A stretch of 64,000 nt of DNA, from positions 62,792 through 126,791 of the forward strand of contig NZ_VKDE01000015.1 in assembly GCF_007097485.1 (NCBI RefSeq), read 5' to 3'. Of this stretch, positions 46,499-55,078 are shown one piece after another. This stretch comes from Carboxylicivirga sp. M1479. GTDB taxonomy: Bacteria; Bacteroidota; Bacteroidia; Bacteroidales; Marinilabiliaceae. Made by a program: the position numbers and the translations under genes. Within the stretch, counting starts at the first letter, position 1; every line of letters starts with the position of its first letter. The notes below the pieces were generated by a model. That model was not told the DNA's origin. It saw only the letters and a program-made list of their open reading frames with translations, and made no database searches.

Positions 46499-47164
46499 TT
46501 AAAAAAACTTTACCAGTTGTTTAACCAGTAGTGCCACATTTTCGGCACCTCCTGTAAAATAGGCTGCCCCAATATCAACAACTTTTTTACCAGACTCCTC
46601 AGCTAAGCCCTCTAAGAACTTCCTTAGTAATTGCTTAAAACCAATACCATGGTCCTTATTTGAGCCTATAATTTGATTACACTCACGAACAATCCTTTCA
46701 ATGGCTTTATCAGGATAATAAAACGCTAACAAATCAATAAAGGAATCAAGATGAATTCTGGTTACTTCTGAATTAAACGAGCTATCGGCATAATGCCCAA
46801 GCTTTTTAAGTTGAGCACCTATACTGGTTCTTATAAATTTATTTTCAATAACAAACTCAATCTTATTCAGGTCACTGCGCAATTTTGAATTGGCAACTAT
46901 TTTGAAGAACGCTTCTTTAACATCGCTTTCCGTCAATTGGCCATATTTTAAATCACTTTCATAGGCCAAGCGACGAACTTTTGTCTCAGGTATCTGTAAG
47001 TCTAAACTTATCTCAAAGTTTGACAATCCTTTTAAATTTCCATGTTTGCGCAACAAGTTAAAAAGAAGGACTTCAAAATCATTTTTCGTCATTGAACCAA
47101 AGCCACGAGTTTTATAATTACTTATAAACTCACTTGCAAAATTTTCATTATCAAAAACTTCCAT
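46499..47164 (-). CDS. Hypothetical protein with helix-turn-helix-like N-terminal region
   Basis: The 221 residues are not recognised. Residues about 25-75 (MTKNDFEVLLFNLLRKHG, then LSNFEISLDLQIPETKVRRL) have the spacing of a winged or HTH segment that chooses between 'layered' recognition helices. The last 35 residues (EESGKKVVDIGAAYFTGGAE) are glycine-rich and hydrophobic, possibly membrane-associating. A CAAATATA sequence (47234-47241) upstream would suit a -7 element. A DNA-binding or toxin/defence role is conceivable, but nothing in the sequence proves it. Confidence 0.5.
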   Translation of the reverse strand: MEVFDNENFASEFISNYKTRGFGSMTKNDFEVLLFNLLRKHGNLKGLSNFEISLDLQIPETKVRRLAYESDLKYGQLTESDVKEAFFKIVANSKLRSDLNKIEFVIENKFIRTSIGAQLKKLGHYADSSFNSEVTRIHLDSFIDLLAFYYPDKAIERIVRECNQIIGSNKDHGIGFKQLLRKFLEGLAEESGKKVVDIGAAYFTGGAENVALLVKQLVKFF

Positions 47165-47431
47165 TTAAGTATAGGTTTAAGGGTTTTGATTAAAAAATTA
47201 GAAAGAGATTTAACTGTCTTATCTAATTTCCAACAAATATATTATTCTATTCTTAAAAGTAGTTACCAATGTTAATTGGCACTGAAATAAATGTGCTGCT
47301 ATACTTAGCAAAGTAATCTCATTCACTCAGATCCCAAAGTAACTGCGATCAACCGAATAAAATTATTCCTTATTTGTAACAACAAATGCTACAATAACAA
47401 TCGACTATTCCTTTAATTAGGGCTATTATTA

Positions 47432-47439
47432 TATCTTTG
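47432..47439 (+). promoter_or_regulatory. Predicted menF -7 element
   Basis: TATCTTTG, a perfect TAnnTTTG. It overlaps the TTG at 47437, which therefore cannot be the start codon of menF; the next in-frame start is GTG at 47461. A TTTA lies 16 bp upstream instead of TTTG. Confidence 0.45.
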
Positions 47440-47460
47440 AATTCTCTTATAAGACGAATA

Positions 47461-48537
47461 GTGAAAAAGGAATTTGAACAGATTATCAGTCAGGATAACT
47501 TTGATGCAGTAGTTTTATACCGCTTACCAAATGAAACAGGTAAACAGGTTATTTTAGGAAATAGTGAAAAAGTATACAATGGCATTAATGAACACCACCT
47601 AATGAGTGATGGATTTGTTTTTGAGCCATTTGACAATACTAAAATGCACGGTGTATTTGTTAATAATAACTTTTCGGCTGGCTTCCAATCATTCTCAACA
47701 AAGCAGATTGAACTTCTAACGAAGATTCTTCATCCTACCACAGAGAATGACATAATAGAAAGTGATTACAAAACTTATTTAAGTGGTTTTAATAAAATTA
47801 AGCAAGCAATTAATGATAAGGATATTAATAAAGCCATTTTATCCCGCATAAAACTTGGACCTCATTTAACTCAAACACAAAGTATTAAACTATTTGAGGC
47901 CTTGTCCGATCAATATCCACATGCCTTTGTTTATTTCATTAACACACCGCATTGTGGAACATGGATTGGCGCTGGCCCTGAATTACTATTACAACATCAA
48001 AACAAACACCTTTCGACCGTATCATTGGCTGGCACTTTGCCTAACAACATGAGTGCCCAGTGGAGTAATAAGGAAAAACACGAACAAATATTAGTTACCA
48101 ACTACATAGAGCATACTCTTTTAGCCCATCAAGCTGAGAATATTGAGTTTACTGACGCCCAAACAACAGATGCCGGTCCAATAAAACACTTGTGCACAAC
48201 GTTTAATTTTAAATTGGAAAAGATCAATGGCAACCACGTAGGACTTTTATACGATCTCCATCCTACTCCTGCAGTTTGTGGAATGCCAAAAAACGAAGCG
48301 CACGAGATAATATTAGATGCTGAACCACACGATAGAAATTATTACTCTGGCTTTTTAGGGCCTGTTAAAAATGGTAGCTATCAATTCTATGTTAATATTC
48401 GTTGTTTAAATGCCACAAGCAAGCATACTGCATTGTTTGTTGGAGGTGGAATAACTCTTGGTAGTGAAGCCGAAAACGAATGGAATGAAACCGAATTGAA
48501 AGCCAAAACTCTATTGTCGGTTTTAAAAAATATATAA
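47461..48537 (+). CDS. menF: Isochorismate synthase (menaquinone pathway)
   Basis: Converts chorismate to isochorismate, the entry to menaquinone synthesis. The frame opens at TTG 47437, but a promoter-like TATCTTTG covers it, so I choose GTG at 47461 (358 residues). The chorismate-binding domain is complete: TWIGAGPELLLQHQ, STVSLAGTLPNN, KHEQILVTNYIEHTLLA, HPTPAVCGMPKNEAHEIILD and FLGPVKNGSYQFYVNIRC. The N-terminal domain is short, as in Bacteroidota. It is followed by menD after 13 bp. Confidence 0.9.
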   Translation: MKKEFEQIISQDNFDAVVLYRLPNETGKQVILGNSEKVYNGINEHHLMSDGFVFEPFDNTKMHGVFVNNNFSAGFQSFSTKQIELLTKILHPTTENDIIESDYKTYLSGFNKIKQAINDKDINKAILSRIKLGPHLTQTQSIKLFEALSDQYPHAFVYFINTPHCGTWIGAGPELLLQHQNKHLSTVSLAGTLPNNMSAQWSNKEKHEQILVTNYIEHTLLAHQAENIEFTDAQTTDAGPIKHLCTTFNFKLEKINGNHVGLLYDLHPTPAVCGMPKNEAHEIILDAEPHDRNYYSGFLGPVKNGSYQFYVNIRCLNATSKHTALFVGGGITLGSEAENEWNETELKAKTLLSVLKNI

Positions 48538-48550
48538 CCTTTGTAACCTT

Positions 48551-50242
48551 ATGAATAAAGCAGTTTCCGATAAAAAAGTTGTTAAAACTTTAGTAGATAT
48601 ATGTCTGTCCGAAGGATTGAAAGAGGTAGTTATTTCGCCAGGATCAAGAAATGCACCTTTGACACTTACCTTTGCAGCACACGAAGCATTCGATTGCTAT
48701 AGCATTGTTGATGAACGAAGTGCTGGGTTCTTCGCTCTTGGAATGGCTCAACAAACGAAACGTCCTGTAGCATTAATATGCACCAGCGGATCTGCCTTAC
48801 TAAATTATGCTCCGGCAATATCAGAGGCCTATTACCAGAACATTCCGCTTGTTGTAATTAGTGCCGATCGTCCTATCGAATGGATTGACCAAGCTGATGG
48901 ACAAACAATCAGACAAAATGGAGCCTTAGACAACATTGTTAAATTCAGTTGTCAACTTCCAACATCTAAAAATGCTAGTAATTGGTATGTTAACAGGTTG
49001 GTAAGTGAAGCTTTTTATCATTGTCAATATCGGGTCGCTGGCCCCGTGCATATTAATGTTCCTTTGGCAGAACCCTTATATGGTAAAACAGTTCATCCTG
49101 AAGACAAACAAAGAAGAATACAACAAGTAAGCTCCTGTAGTTCAATATCCAAAGCATCATTAGATTTACTTTGCAAAGAATGGGCTTCACATGACAAAAT
49201 ATTGATAGTAGCAGGACAACAAGCACCAAACAAACGTCTGCAGGAAACTCTGAGGATTCTATCTGACATGGAGCAAGTTGTAGTACTAACAGAAACTAGT
49301 TCGAATATCGCTGGTAATTCGGTTATTAACGGAATTGATAAAATTGTTTCAACCATAACGGAAGAGGAAGTACACTTTTTTAAACCATCATTACTAATCA
49401 CGTTTGATGGAGCTGTTGTATCAAAAATGATTAAGAAGTTCCTGAGAGACTATAAAGCCAAAGCACATTGGCACATCAGTCCAATTAATCGTCATTTAGA
49501 TACGTACAAACAGCTAAGCACCTCAATTGAAGCTGAGCCTGTTGAATTATTTGAACAGATGCTGCCACTTATTGGCACTACTAAAAGTCGCTACAAAACT
49601 ACCTGGCTTCAACGCTATGAAAGGTCCAATAAACATCATGAAGAATATTTAGCAAAAGATGGTTGGAACGATTTGAAGGTATTCAGTCACATTGCTCAAC
49701 ACCTTCCGACTACATGGCAAGGTCAATGGGGTAATAGTTCGACAATACGTTATGCCCAACTTTTTAAGGAGTTTTATAACCAAAACAGCTTCTGCAACAG
49801 AGGAACCAGTGGCATTGATGGCTGTGTTAGTACTGCCGTTGGTGCTAGCCATATTAGTAAACAACCCACTTTATTAGTACTGGGCGACCTTTCTTTTATG
49901 TACGACAATAATGGATTATGGAATCAACACCTATCATCCAACTTGCGAATAATCGTAGTTAATAATGGTGGAGGTGGAATTTTCAGGTTCATTCCTGGCC
50001 CATCAGATGCCGAAGAGCTCGAGACATTTTTTGAAGCCTCGCACCAGTTAAACATGCAGCCAATGGCCGAAATGCATGGACTGAAATACCTTGTGGCAAA
50101 TGATGAAGAATCATTGAACGAAAACCTCGCCACACTGTTTAAGGAAAGTGAAAGACCAATTATATTAGAAGTTAAAACACCCGCGAAAGAAAATGCCGGT
50201 GTTCTTAAATCTTATTTTAAACGATTAAAAGAAGAACTATGA
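48551..50242 (+). CDS. menD: 2-succinyl-5-enolpyruvyl-6-hydroxy-3-cyclohexene-1-carboxylate synthase
   Basis: ThDP enzyme that adds 2-oxoglutarate to isochorismate. The 563 residues match the family. Markers: [20 protein letters not shown] and [20 protein letters not shown] at the N-terminus, VICTSG-like [20 protein letters not shown], and the ThDP/Mg motif [15 protein letters not shown] followed by [15 protein letters not shown]. It overlaps menB by 4 bp (ATGA), so translation is coupled. Confidence 0.95.
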   Translation: MNKAVSDKKVVKTLVDICLSEGLKEVVISPGSRNAPLTLTFAAHEAFDCYSIVDERSAGFFALGMAQQTKRPVALICTSGSALLNYAPAISEAYYQNIPLVVISADRPIEWIDQADGQTIRQNGALDNIVKFSCQLPTSKNASNWYVNRLVSEAFYHCQYRVAGPVHINVPLAEPLYGKTVHPEDKQRRIQQVSSCSSISKASLDLLCKEWASHDKILIVAGQQAPNKRLQETLRILSDMEQVVVLTETSSNIAGNSVINGIDKIVSTITEEEVHFFKPSLLITFDGAVVSKMIKKFLRDYKAKAHWHISPINRHLDTYKQLSTSIEAEPVELFEQMLPLIGTTKSRYKTTWLQRYERSNKHHEEYLAKDGWNDLKVFSHIAQHLPTTWQGQWGNSSTIRYAQLFKEFYNQNSFCNRGTSGIDGCVSTAVGASHISKQPTLLVLGDLSFMYDNNGLWNQHLSSNLRIIVVNNGGGGIFRFIPGPSDAEELETFFEASHQLNMQPMAEMHGLKYLVANDEESLNENLATLFKESERPIILEVKTPAKENAGVLKSYFKRLKEEL

Positions 50243-51060
50243 GCCAACGCAACTGGAGTTCTGTAAAAGAATACGAAGATATTAAATTTGAATTCTTCGA
50301 AGGAATTGGAAAAATTACGATTAACCGTCCTCGTGTTTACAATGCCTTTCGTCCGAAAACAATTATTGAGTTATTGGATGCTTTTGATATTTGTAAAGAA
50401 CGACAAGACATTGGAGTGATTGTACTAACAGGTGCAGGAGATAAAGCTTTCTGCTCTGGCGGCGATCAAAATGTTAAAGGCCATGGAGGTTATATTGATG
50501 AAGGTGGTGTACCACGCCTAAATGTACTCGATTTACATAAACGTATACGCTCAATGCCCAAACCTGTGGTAGCTATGGTAAATGGTTACGCCATTGGTGG
50601 TGGTCATGTTCTACACGTTGTTTGCGATTTAACCATATCATCGGATAATGCAATATACGGACAAAGTGGACCGAAAGTAGGTAGTTTCGATGGTGGATTC
50701 GGTTCATCATACCTAGCACGCCACGTAGGCCAGAAAAAAGCCCGCGAAATATGGTTCTTATGCAAACAATACTCGGCTAAAGAAGCAGAGGATATGGGAT
50801 TAGTCAACACTGTTGTCCCTCTTGAGGAATTAGAAGATACAACAGTTGAATGGTGCAAAACAATGCTACAAAGGAGCCCTATGGCTCTACGTATGATTAA
50901 ACGAGGTTTAAACGCCGAATTAGATGGCCAAACTGGCATAATGGAAATGGCTGGCGATGCTACATTGATGTTCTACCTAATGGAGGAAGCACAAGAAGGC
51001 AGAAATGCATTTTTAGAGAAGCGTGACCCAGATTTCCAACAGTTCCCTAAGTTTCCATAA
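50239..51060 (+). CDS. menB: 1,4-dihydroxy-2-naphthoyl-CoA synthase
   Basis: Crotonase-fold ring closure of o-succinylbenzoyl-CoA. The 273 residues show [60 protein letters not shown], and the C-terminal [12 protein letters not shown], all diagnostic for MenB. The genes menA, menC, menE, menH and menG are not in this window, so the pathway is completed elsewhere. Confidence 0.96.
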   Translation: MSQRNWSSVKEYEDIKFEFFEGIGKITINRPRVYNAFRPKTIIELLDAFDICKERQDIGVIVLTGAGDKAFCSGGDQNVKGHGGYIDEGGVPRLNVLDLHKRIRSMPKPVVAMVNGYAIGGGHVLHVVCDLTISSDNAIYGQSGPKVGSFDGGFGSSYLARHVGQKKAREIWFLCKQYSAKEAEDMGLVNTVVPLEELEDTTVEWCKTMLQRSPMALRMIKRGLNAELDGQTGIMEMAGDATLMFYLMEEAQEGRNAFLEKRDPDFQQFPKFP

Positions 51061-51088
51061 ACTTAGAAGACAAACTATAATTTTATAA

Positions 51089-51125
51089 AAAAAGCGTTGC
51101 TCATATTAAATGAACAACGCTTTTT
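51089..51125. terminator. Bidirectional terminator after menB
   Basis: An AAAAAGCGTTG-type arm pairs with CAACGCTTTTT with one bulge near the loop. It lies between menB (plus) and the LysE-type gene (minus). Confidence 0.85.
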
Positions 51126-51146
51126 CATTTTTAGCTTATCGTTAAA

Positions 51147-51785
51147 CTAAAAAATATATTCTTTACTTATCCATATAGTAAAAGCTATTATCACTAACAC
51201 GATAATGGAGCTTCCTGCAATTTTATTAATCCAAAATAATCGTCGTAGGTTAATTTTTGAACGAAACAAATTAACTAAAGAACTTAGAATTAACCACCAG
51301 GTTGAAGCTCCTACAAATACACCACCAATTAATAGCAAATTATCTATTGCAGTGTTTTCTGCTCCCACAACACGAAAGCCTGCAAAAAAGGCTAAAAACA
51401 AGAACACTGCTAAAGGATTAGCTATTGTTAGTGCAAAAGTGGAAAAGAAATCTTGGATTAAACTGGCACTTTTCTTTTTCTGTCGCCTCAGCTGTACAGC
51501 AGGGTTAGTCAAATATATTTTAAAACCTAAGGAAATAAGTATAATAGCTCCAAAGATTTGAATCCATAACAATTGAGATTCTATAAAACCAACAATAAAA
51601 GACAAGCTAAAACCAGCAATAATGGCATAAATGGTATCAGAAACTGCTGCCCCTAATCCTGATACAAAACCTGACAAATGACCTTTATTAAGCGTACGCT
51701 GTATAACCAGCACACCTATTGGCCCTAGAGGAATGGAAGCCGAAATCCCAATTATTACACCATCAATTATATTTCCCAAATCCAT
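51147..51785 (-). CDS. LysE/RhtB family amino-acid exporter
   Basis: An inner-membrane exporter of about six helices, 212 residues. The family opening is IDGVIIGISASIPLGPIGVL, followed by FVSGLGAAVSDTIYAIIAGF and the positive loop RRQKKKSASLIQDFFSTFAL, then TIANPLAVFLFLAFFAGF. The exported substrate is not deducible. A possible -7 element (complement of CAAAATTA, 51885-51892) lies about 100 bp upstream. Confidence 0.82.
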   Translation of the reverse strand: MDLGNIIDGVIIGISASIPLGPIGVLVIQRTLNKGHLSGFVSGLGAAVSDTIYAIIAGFSLSFIVGFIESQLLWIQIFGAIILISLGFKIYLTNPAVQLRRQKKKSASLIQDFFSTFALTIANPLAVFLFLAFFAGFRVVGAENTAIDNLLLIGGVFVGASTWWLILSSLVNLFRSKINLRRLFWINKIAGSSIIVLVIIAFTIWISKEYIF

Positions 51786-52121
51786 TCATTCTGTTTTAAC
51801 ACACCACCAATTATTAATTTTAAAAGATAAGGCTCATTTATTAATAGTTCGTGGCTACTTCTAACTTTTAACGCAAAAGTTTCGCAAAATTATAAAAACC
51901 TTTTCACATTAAAAGTGGATAGGACATATTAATTACGGCAAAAACAGACATCATGGATGAGTGGGGTCAAATCTCATCGAATTAGCTTGAGTAAAGCAGT
52001 ACAAAATCACAGTTGTGTTTAACTACTAAATTCACACATATTTTACAAATATCATTGATAATCAAACATTAATGCAAATCTAATGTTGAAATGGTATATA
52101 GAAAACATTAACTTGAAGCGA
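51786..52121. other. Intergenic region between LysE-type and PiT genes
   Basis: No gene. The proximal part holds a possible minus-strand -7 element for the exporter; the distal part leads into the Pho-box-like repeats at 52122. Confidence 0.45.
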
Positions 52122-52189
52122 TTTAACACAAACTTAACATTCGCTTAATTTTAAATCAACGCTATACTTAGAACGACTAAGTATGTTTG
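52122..52189 (+). promoter_or_regulatory. PiT promoter with Pho-box-like triple repeat
   Basis: Three 7-bp units with 4-bp spacers: TTTAACA (52122-52128), CTTAACA (52133-52139), CTTAATT (52144-52150), an 11-bp period. A perfect TAnnTTTG element, TATGTTTG, follows at 52182-52189, and the start codon is 34 bp beyond. The unit resembles the TTAACA box bound by PhoP of Bacillus and the 7+4 layout of E. coli Pho boxes. The porin promoter at 59024-59080 has the same arrangement. Confidence 0.6.
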
Positions 52190-52223
52190 CCTCGCGAAAA
52201 AGAACTATAAATAACATTTTCAG

Positions 52224-54473
52224 ATGGAAAACATTTATTTAATTCTGGTCATTGTTTTATTTGCATTGGCCATCTCTGATTTGATAGTAGGTGTTAGTAA
52301 TGACGCTGTTAACTTCCTCAACTCAGCAATTGGAGCCAAAGCTGCTCCATACAAGTACATCATGATTGTTGCTGCGCTTGGTATTTTGTTTGGAGCAACT
52401 TTCTCAAGTGGTATGATGGAGGTAGCTAGAAAAGGTATTTTTAATCCACAGTACTTCATCTTCTCCGAAATCATGATCATCTTTTTAGCCGTGATGATTA
52501 CCGATGTAATACTGCTCGATGTGTTTAATACATTTGGCATGCCAACATCAACAACGGTGTCGATTGTATTTGAAGTATTGGGAGCAGCTGTTGCTGTAGC
52601 CATTATTAAAGTATCAAACAACCCAGAAATGGGCATTAGCGAGTACATCAATACAGCTAAAGCTTTGGCCATTATCTCAGGTATATTGCTGTCGGTTGTG
52701 ATATCGTTTAGTGTTGGTGCTTTGGTTCAATACATTACCAGATTAATATTCTCATTTGATTACGATAAACGCCTGAATTACTTTGGTGCAATTTGGGGTG
52801 GTATAGCAATTACAGCCATTACATACTTTATTTTGGTTAAAGGTGCAAAAGGGGCTTCATTTATGGATGCGTCGACCAAAGACTGGATAAAAAACAATGG
52901 CTTAACAATTATAGCTATCAGCTTAGTTGGCTGGACGATACTATTGCAAATACTTAAATTGGTATTTAAGGTTGATATTTTGAAGATTATTGTTTTGGCT
53001 GGTACATTTTCATTAGCCATGGCCTTTGCAGGAAATGACTTGGTTAACTTCATTGGTGTACCCTTAGCTGGATTTGAGTCATTTAAAATATTTGCTCAAT
53101 CGGGAAGTATCAATACAAGCATGGAGGCTCTTGCTGGAAAAGTAAGCACGCCAACCTATATGCTGATTATTGCTGGTGCCATAATGGTTATTACCCTTTG
53201 GACCTCTAAAAAGGCAAAAGCGGTTGTAAAAACATCCTTAGACCTTAGTCGTCAGCACGAAGGCGACGAACGATTTGGTTCATCTTACTTTGCTCGTTCT
53301 CTTGTACGCGTTTCAATCAACGCTTCCAAAACAGTTTCATCGGCATTGCCAACTTCAGTTACAAATGCTATCAATCGTCAGTTTGACTCGAGTAATTACG
53401 ATGAAAGACGAAAAGAATTGGGAGCTGAAGCGCCAGTATTTGATATGTTGCGTGCCTCGGTAAACCTGGTTGTAGCGAGTATTCTAATTTCGATTGCCAC
53501 CAACATGAAATTACCTTTATCGACCACTTATGTTACGTTTATGGTTGCAATGGGTAGTTCATTGGCGGATAGAGCATGGGGTCGAGAAAGTGCCGTTTAC
53601 CGTATCACTGGTGTACTATCAGTTATTGGCGGTTGGTTTTTCACTGCCTTATCAGCCTTTACAGTTGCCTTTATCATGGCAATGCTTATTAGTACGATAG
53701 GACTTTGGTTTGTAGCTGTATTAGTTGCACTAGCTGTTTATGTCGTTTTCAGAACTCACATCATCCATAAGAAAAACACTAAGACTGAAGATGAAATAGA
53801 TGAGTTTGAAATTGAAGAAGTTAATGGTGAAATTTTGGTAGAGAAAGTACTTGAAAAATGTAAGTATAGTGTTACTGACATTTTAAAGAAAGTATCACAA
53901 TTATATGCTCAGGCCATTAATGACTTTGAAGCTGAAGATCGAAGAAGCTTAAAAGAGATAAATAAAGAAGTTAAGCTGATTAACAAGAAAGCTAAAAAGC
54001 TTAAGGGCAATGTTTACCCTACAGTTAAAAAACTTCAGGAGCAATCAATTGATTCAAGCTTATACTACATTCAAGTTGTTGACTACTTACGTGAAGTAGC
54101 TCATTGTCTATCGTATGTTACTGAGCCAACTTTTGAACACATTGATAATAATCACAAGGTGTTTACAGCTGAGCAATTTGAAGAATTGGTTCAAACGCGT
54201 AATGATGTTCAGGACTTTATGGCCAAAGCAATTCGAATTATCACGCAAGGCGATTATGCAGCCTTAGATGAGTTAATTGAGCAACAGCAAAGCATTTTTA
54301 GTGTTATGCGAGATAACCGCAAAAAGCAGCTTAAACGTATTAAAAACGAAAAAGCTGGCACTAAGGTTAGTCTTCTTTACTTAAATGTGTTGCACGAAAC
54401 TCAAAACTTGATGCTTCACTTGGTTAACCTAGTAAAAGCACAACGTGATTTTATTGATTTTCAATCAAAATAA
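52224..54473 (+). CDS. pit: PiT-family phosphate transporter with PhoU-like C-terminal domain
   Basis: Low-affinity cation-coupled phosphate uptake. The 749 residues hold two PiT repeats, each with a signature: GVSNDAVNFLNSAIGAKAAP near residue 24 and AFAGNDLVNFIGVPLAGFES near 268. About ten or more membrane helices extend to residue 515. From about 530 a soluble helical domain follows (DILKKVSQLYAQAINDFEAE, VDYLREVAHCLSYV) that resembles PhoU/DUF47 proteins and probably senses or regulates. Upstream boxes and the nearby PhoR/PhoB genes suggest phosphate control. Confidence 0.92.
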   Translation: MENIYLILVIVLFALAISDLIVGVSNDAVNFLNSAIGAKAAPYKYIMIVAALGILFGATFSSGMMEVARKGIFNPQYFIFSEIMIIFLAVMITDVILLDVFNTFGMPTSTTVSIVFEVLGAAVAVAIIKVSNNPEMGISEYINTAKALAIISGILLSVVISFSVGALVQYITRLIFSFDYDKRLNYFGAIWGGIAITAITYFILVKGAKGASFMDASTKDWIKNNGLTIIAISLVGWTILLQILKLVFKVDILKIIVLAGTFSLAMAFAGNDLVNFIGVPLAGFESFKIFAQSGSINTSMEALAGKVSTPTYMLIIAGAIMVITLWTSKKAKAVVKTSLDLSRQHEGDERFGSSYFARSLVRVSINASKTVSSALPTSVTNAINRQFDSSNYDERRKELGAEAPVFDMLRASVNLVVASILISIATNMKLPLSTTYVTFMVAMGSSLADRAWGRESAVYRITGVLSVIGGWFFTALSAFTVAFIMAMLISTIGLWFVAVLVALAVYVVFRTHIIHKKNTKTEDEIDEFEIEEVNGEILVEKVLEKCKYSVTDILKKVSQLYAQAINDFEAEDRRSLKEINKEVKLINKKAKKLKGNVYPTVKKLQEQSIDSSLYYIQVVDYLREVAHCLSYVTEPTFEHIDNNHKVFTAEQFEELVQTRNDVQDFMAKAIRIITQGDYAALDELIEQQQSIFSVMRDNRKKQLKRIKNEKAGTKVSLLYLNVLHETQNLMLHLVNLVKAQRDFIDFQSK

Positions 54474-54492
54474 GAGCATTTTATAAATAAGT

Positions 54493-54524
54493 AAAGCCGC
54501 AGGAGTTATTATTCTTGCGGCTTT
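54493..54524 (+). terminator. Terminator after the PiT gene
   Basis: AAAGCCGCA pairs with TGCGGCTTT, followed by TTT; 19 bp past the stop. Confidence 0.85.
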
Positions 54525-54606
54525 TTTATGTACTCCTGTTGGTGAATTATAAGTGAATATTTCGTTGTTATTGCTATAACATACAAGGCTGTTAAGCTAA
54601 CACATT

Positions 54607-55033
54607 AAGCTGTTTGTATTGCATTCAAAGTTGCCAGTCAATCAAACGATGCTAACCATTCATATAGGACTGTCAGGCTTACGTACCGAGATGTCGCTCT
54701 TACATTCCATACTGCCGTTCAAGCATACAATACTTTCGGGCTTACATACGACGCTGGCAGTGTTACAAACGTTCCTGTCGATGTTGCATTCAATGCTGTG
54801 AGTTCTACATAACGATCTGTTGATGCTGCACTCCATCCTGACATTCAATCATTCGATGCTAACCACCTTTCATATTGTACTGTCAGGCTTACATACAGAG
54901 ATGTCGGTCTTACATTCCACACTGTCGTTCAAGCATACAATACTTTCGAGCTTACATACGCGTCTGTCGGTGTTACATTCGATGCTTTTAGGCACACATA
55001 CTATGCTGATTATACAAATGAAGCTATCGGACT
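54607..55033. repeat. 21-bp tandem array with a 210-bp higher-order repeat
   Basis: From 54670 to 55005 sixteen consecutive units of exactly 21 bp can be drawn without an indel; weaker units extend on both sides. Typical units are CTGTCAGGCTTACATACAG-type: nearly all begin CTG/CTT/ATG and carry TTACAT or GCATAC near base 10. The block starting 54670 recurs at 54880, exactly ten units later; the first five units of the two blocks are about 86% identical. Because 21 is a multiple of three, every frame reads as heptads: on the plus strand Leu recurs at positions 1 and 4 with His at 5 (LSGLHTE, MSVLHST). One TGA (54799-54801) interrupts that frame and it lacks an ATG, so I regard it as non-coding. 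It lies between the convergent PiT and PhoR genes. Confidence 0.75.
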
Positions 55034-55078
55034 TTTAGACTCCCATTAAGCACTACAAATACACAAAATGACTACCAC

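Noticed and set aside
54619-54801. Heptad-repeat protein gene
   Set aside because: The frame opens at TTG with no ribosome site, has an in-frame TGA, and similar open frames exist on the other strand, as expected from a 21-bp period.
54607-55033. CRISPR array
   Set aside because: The units follow each other without unique spacers, the repeat diverges between units, and no cas gene is present.
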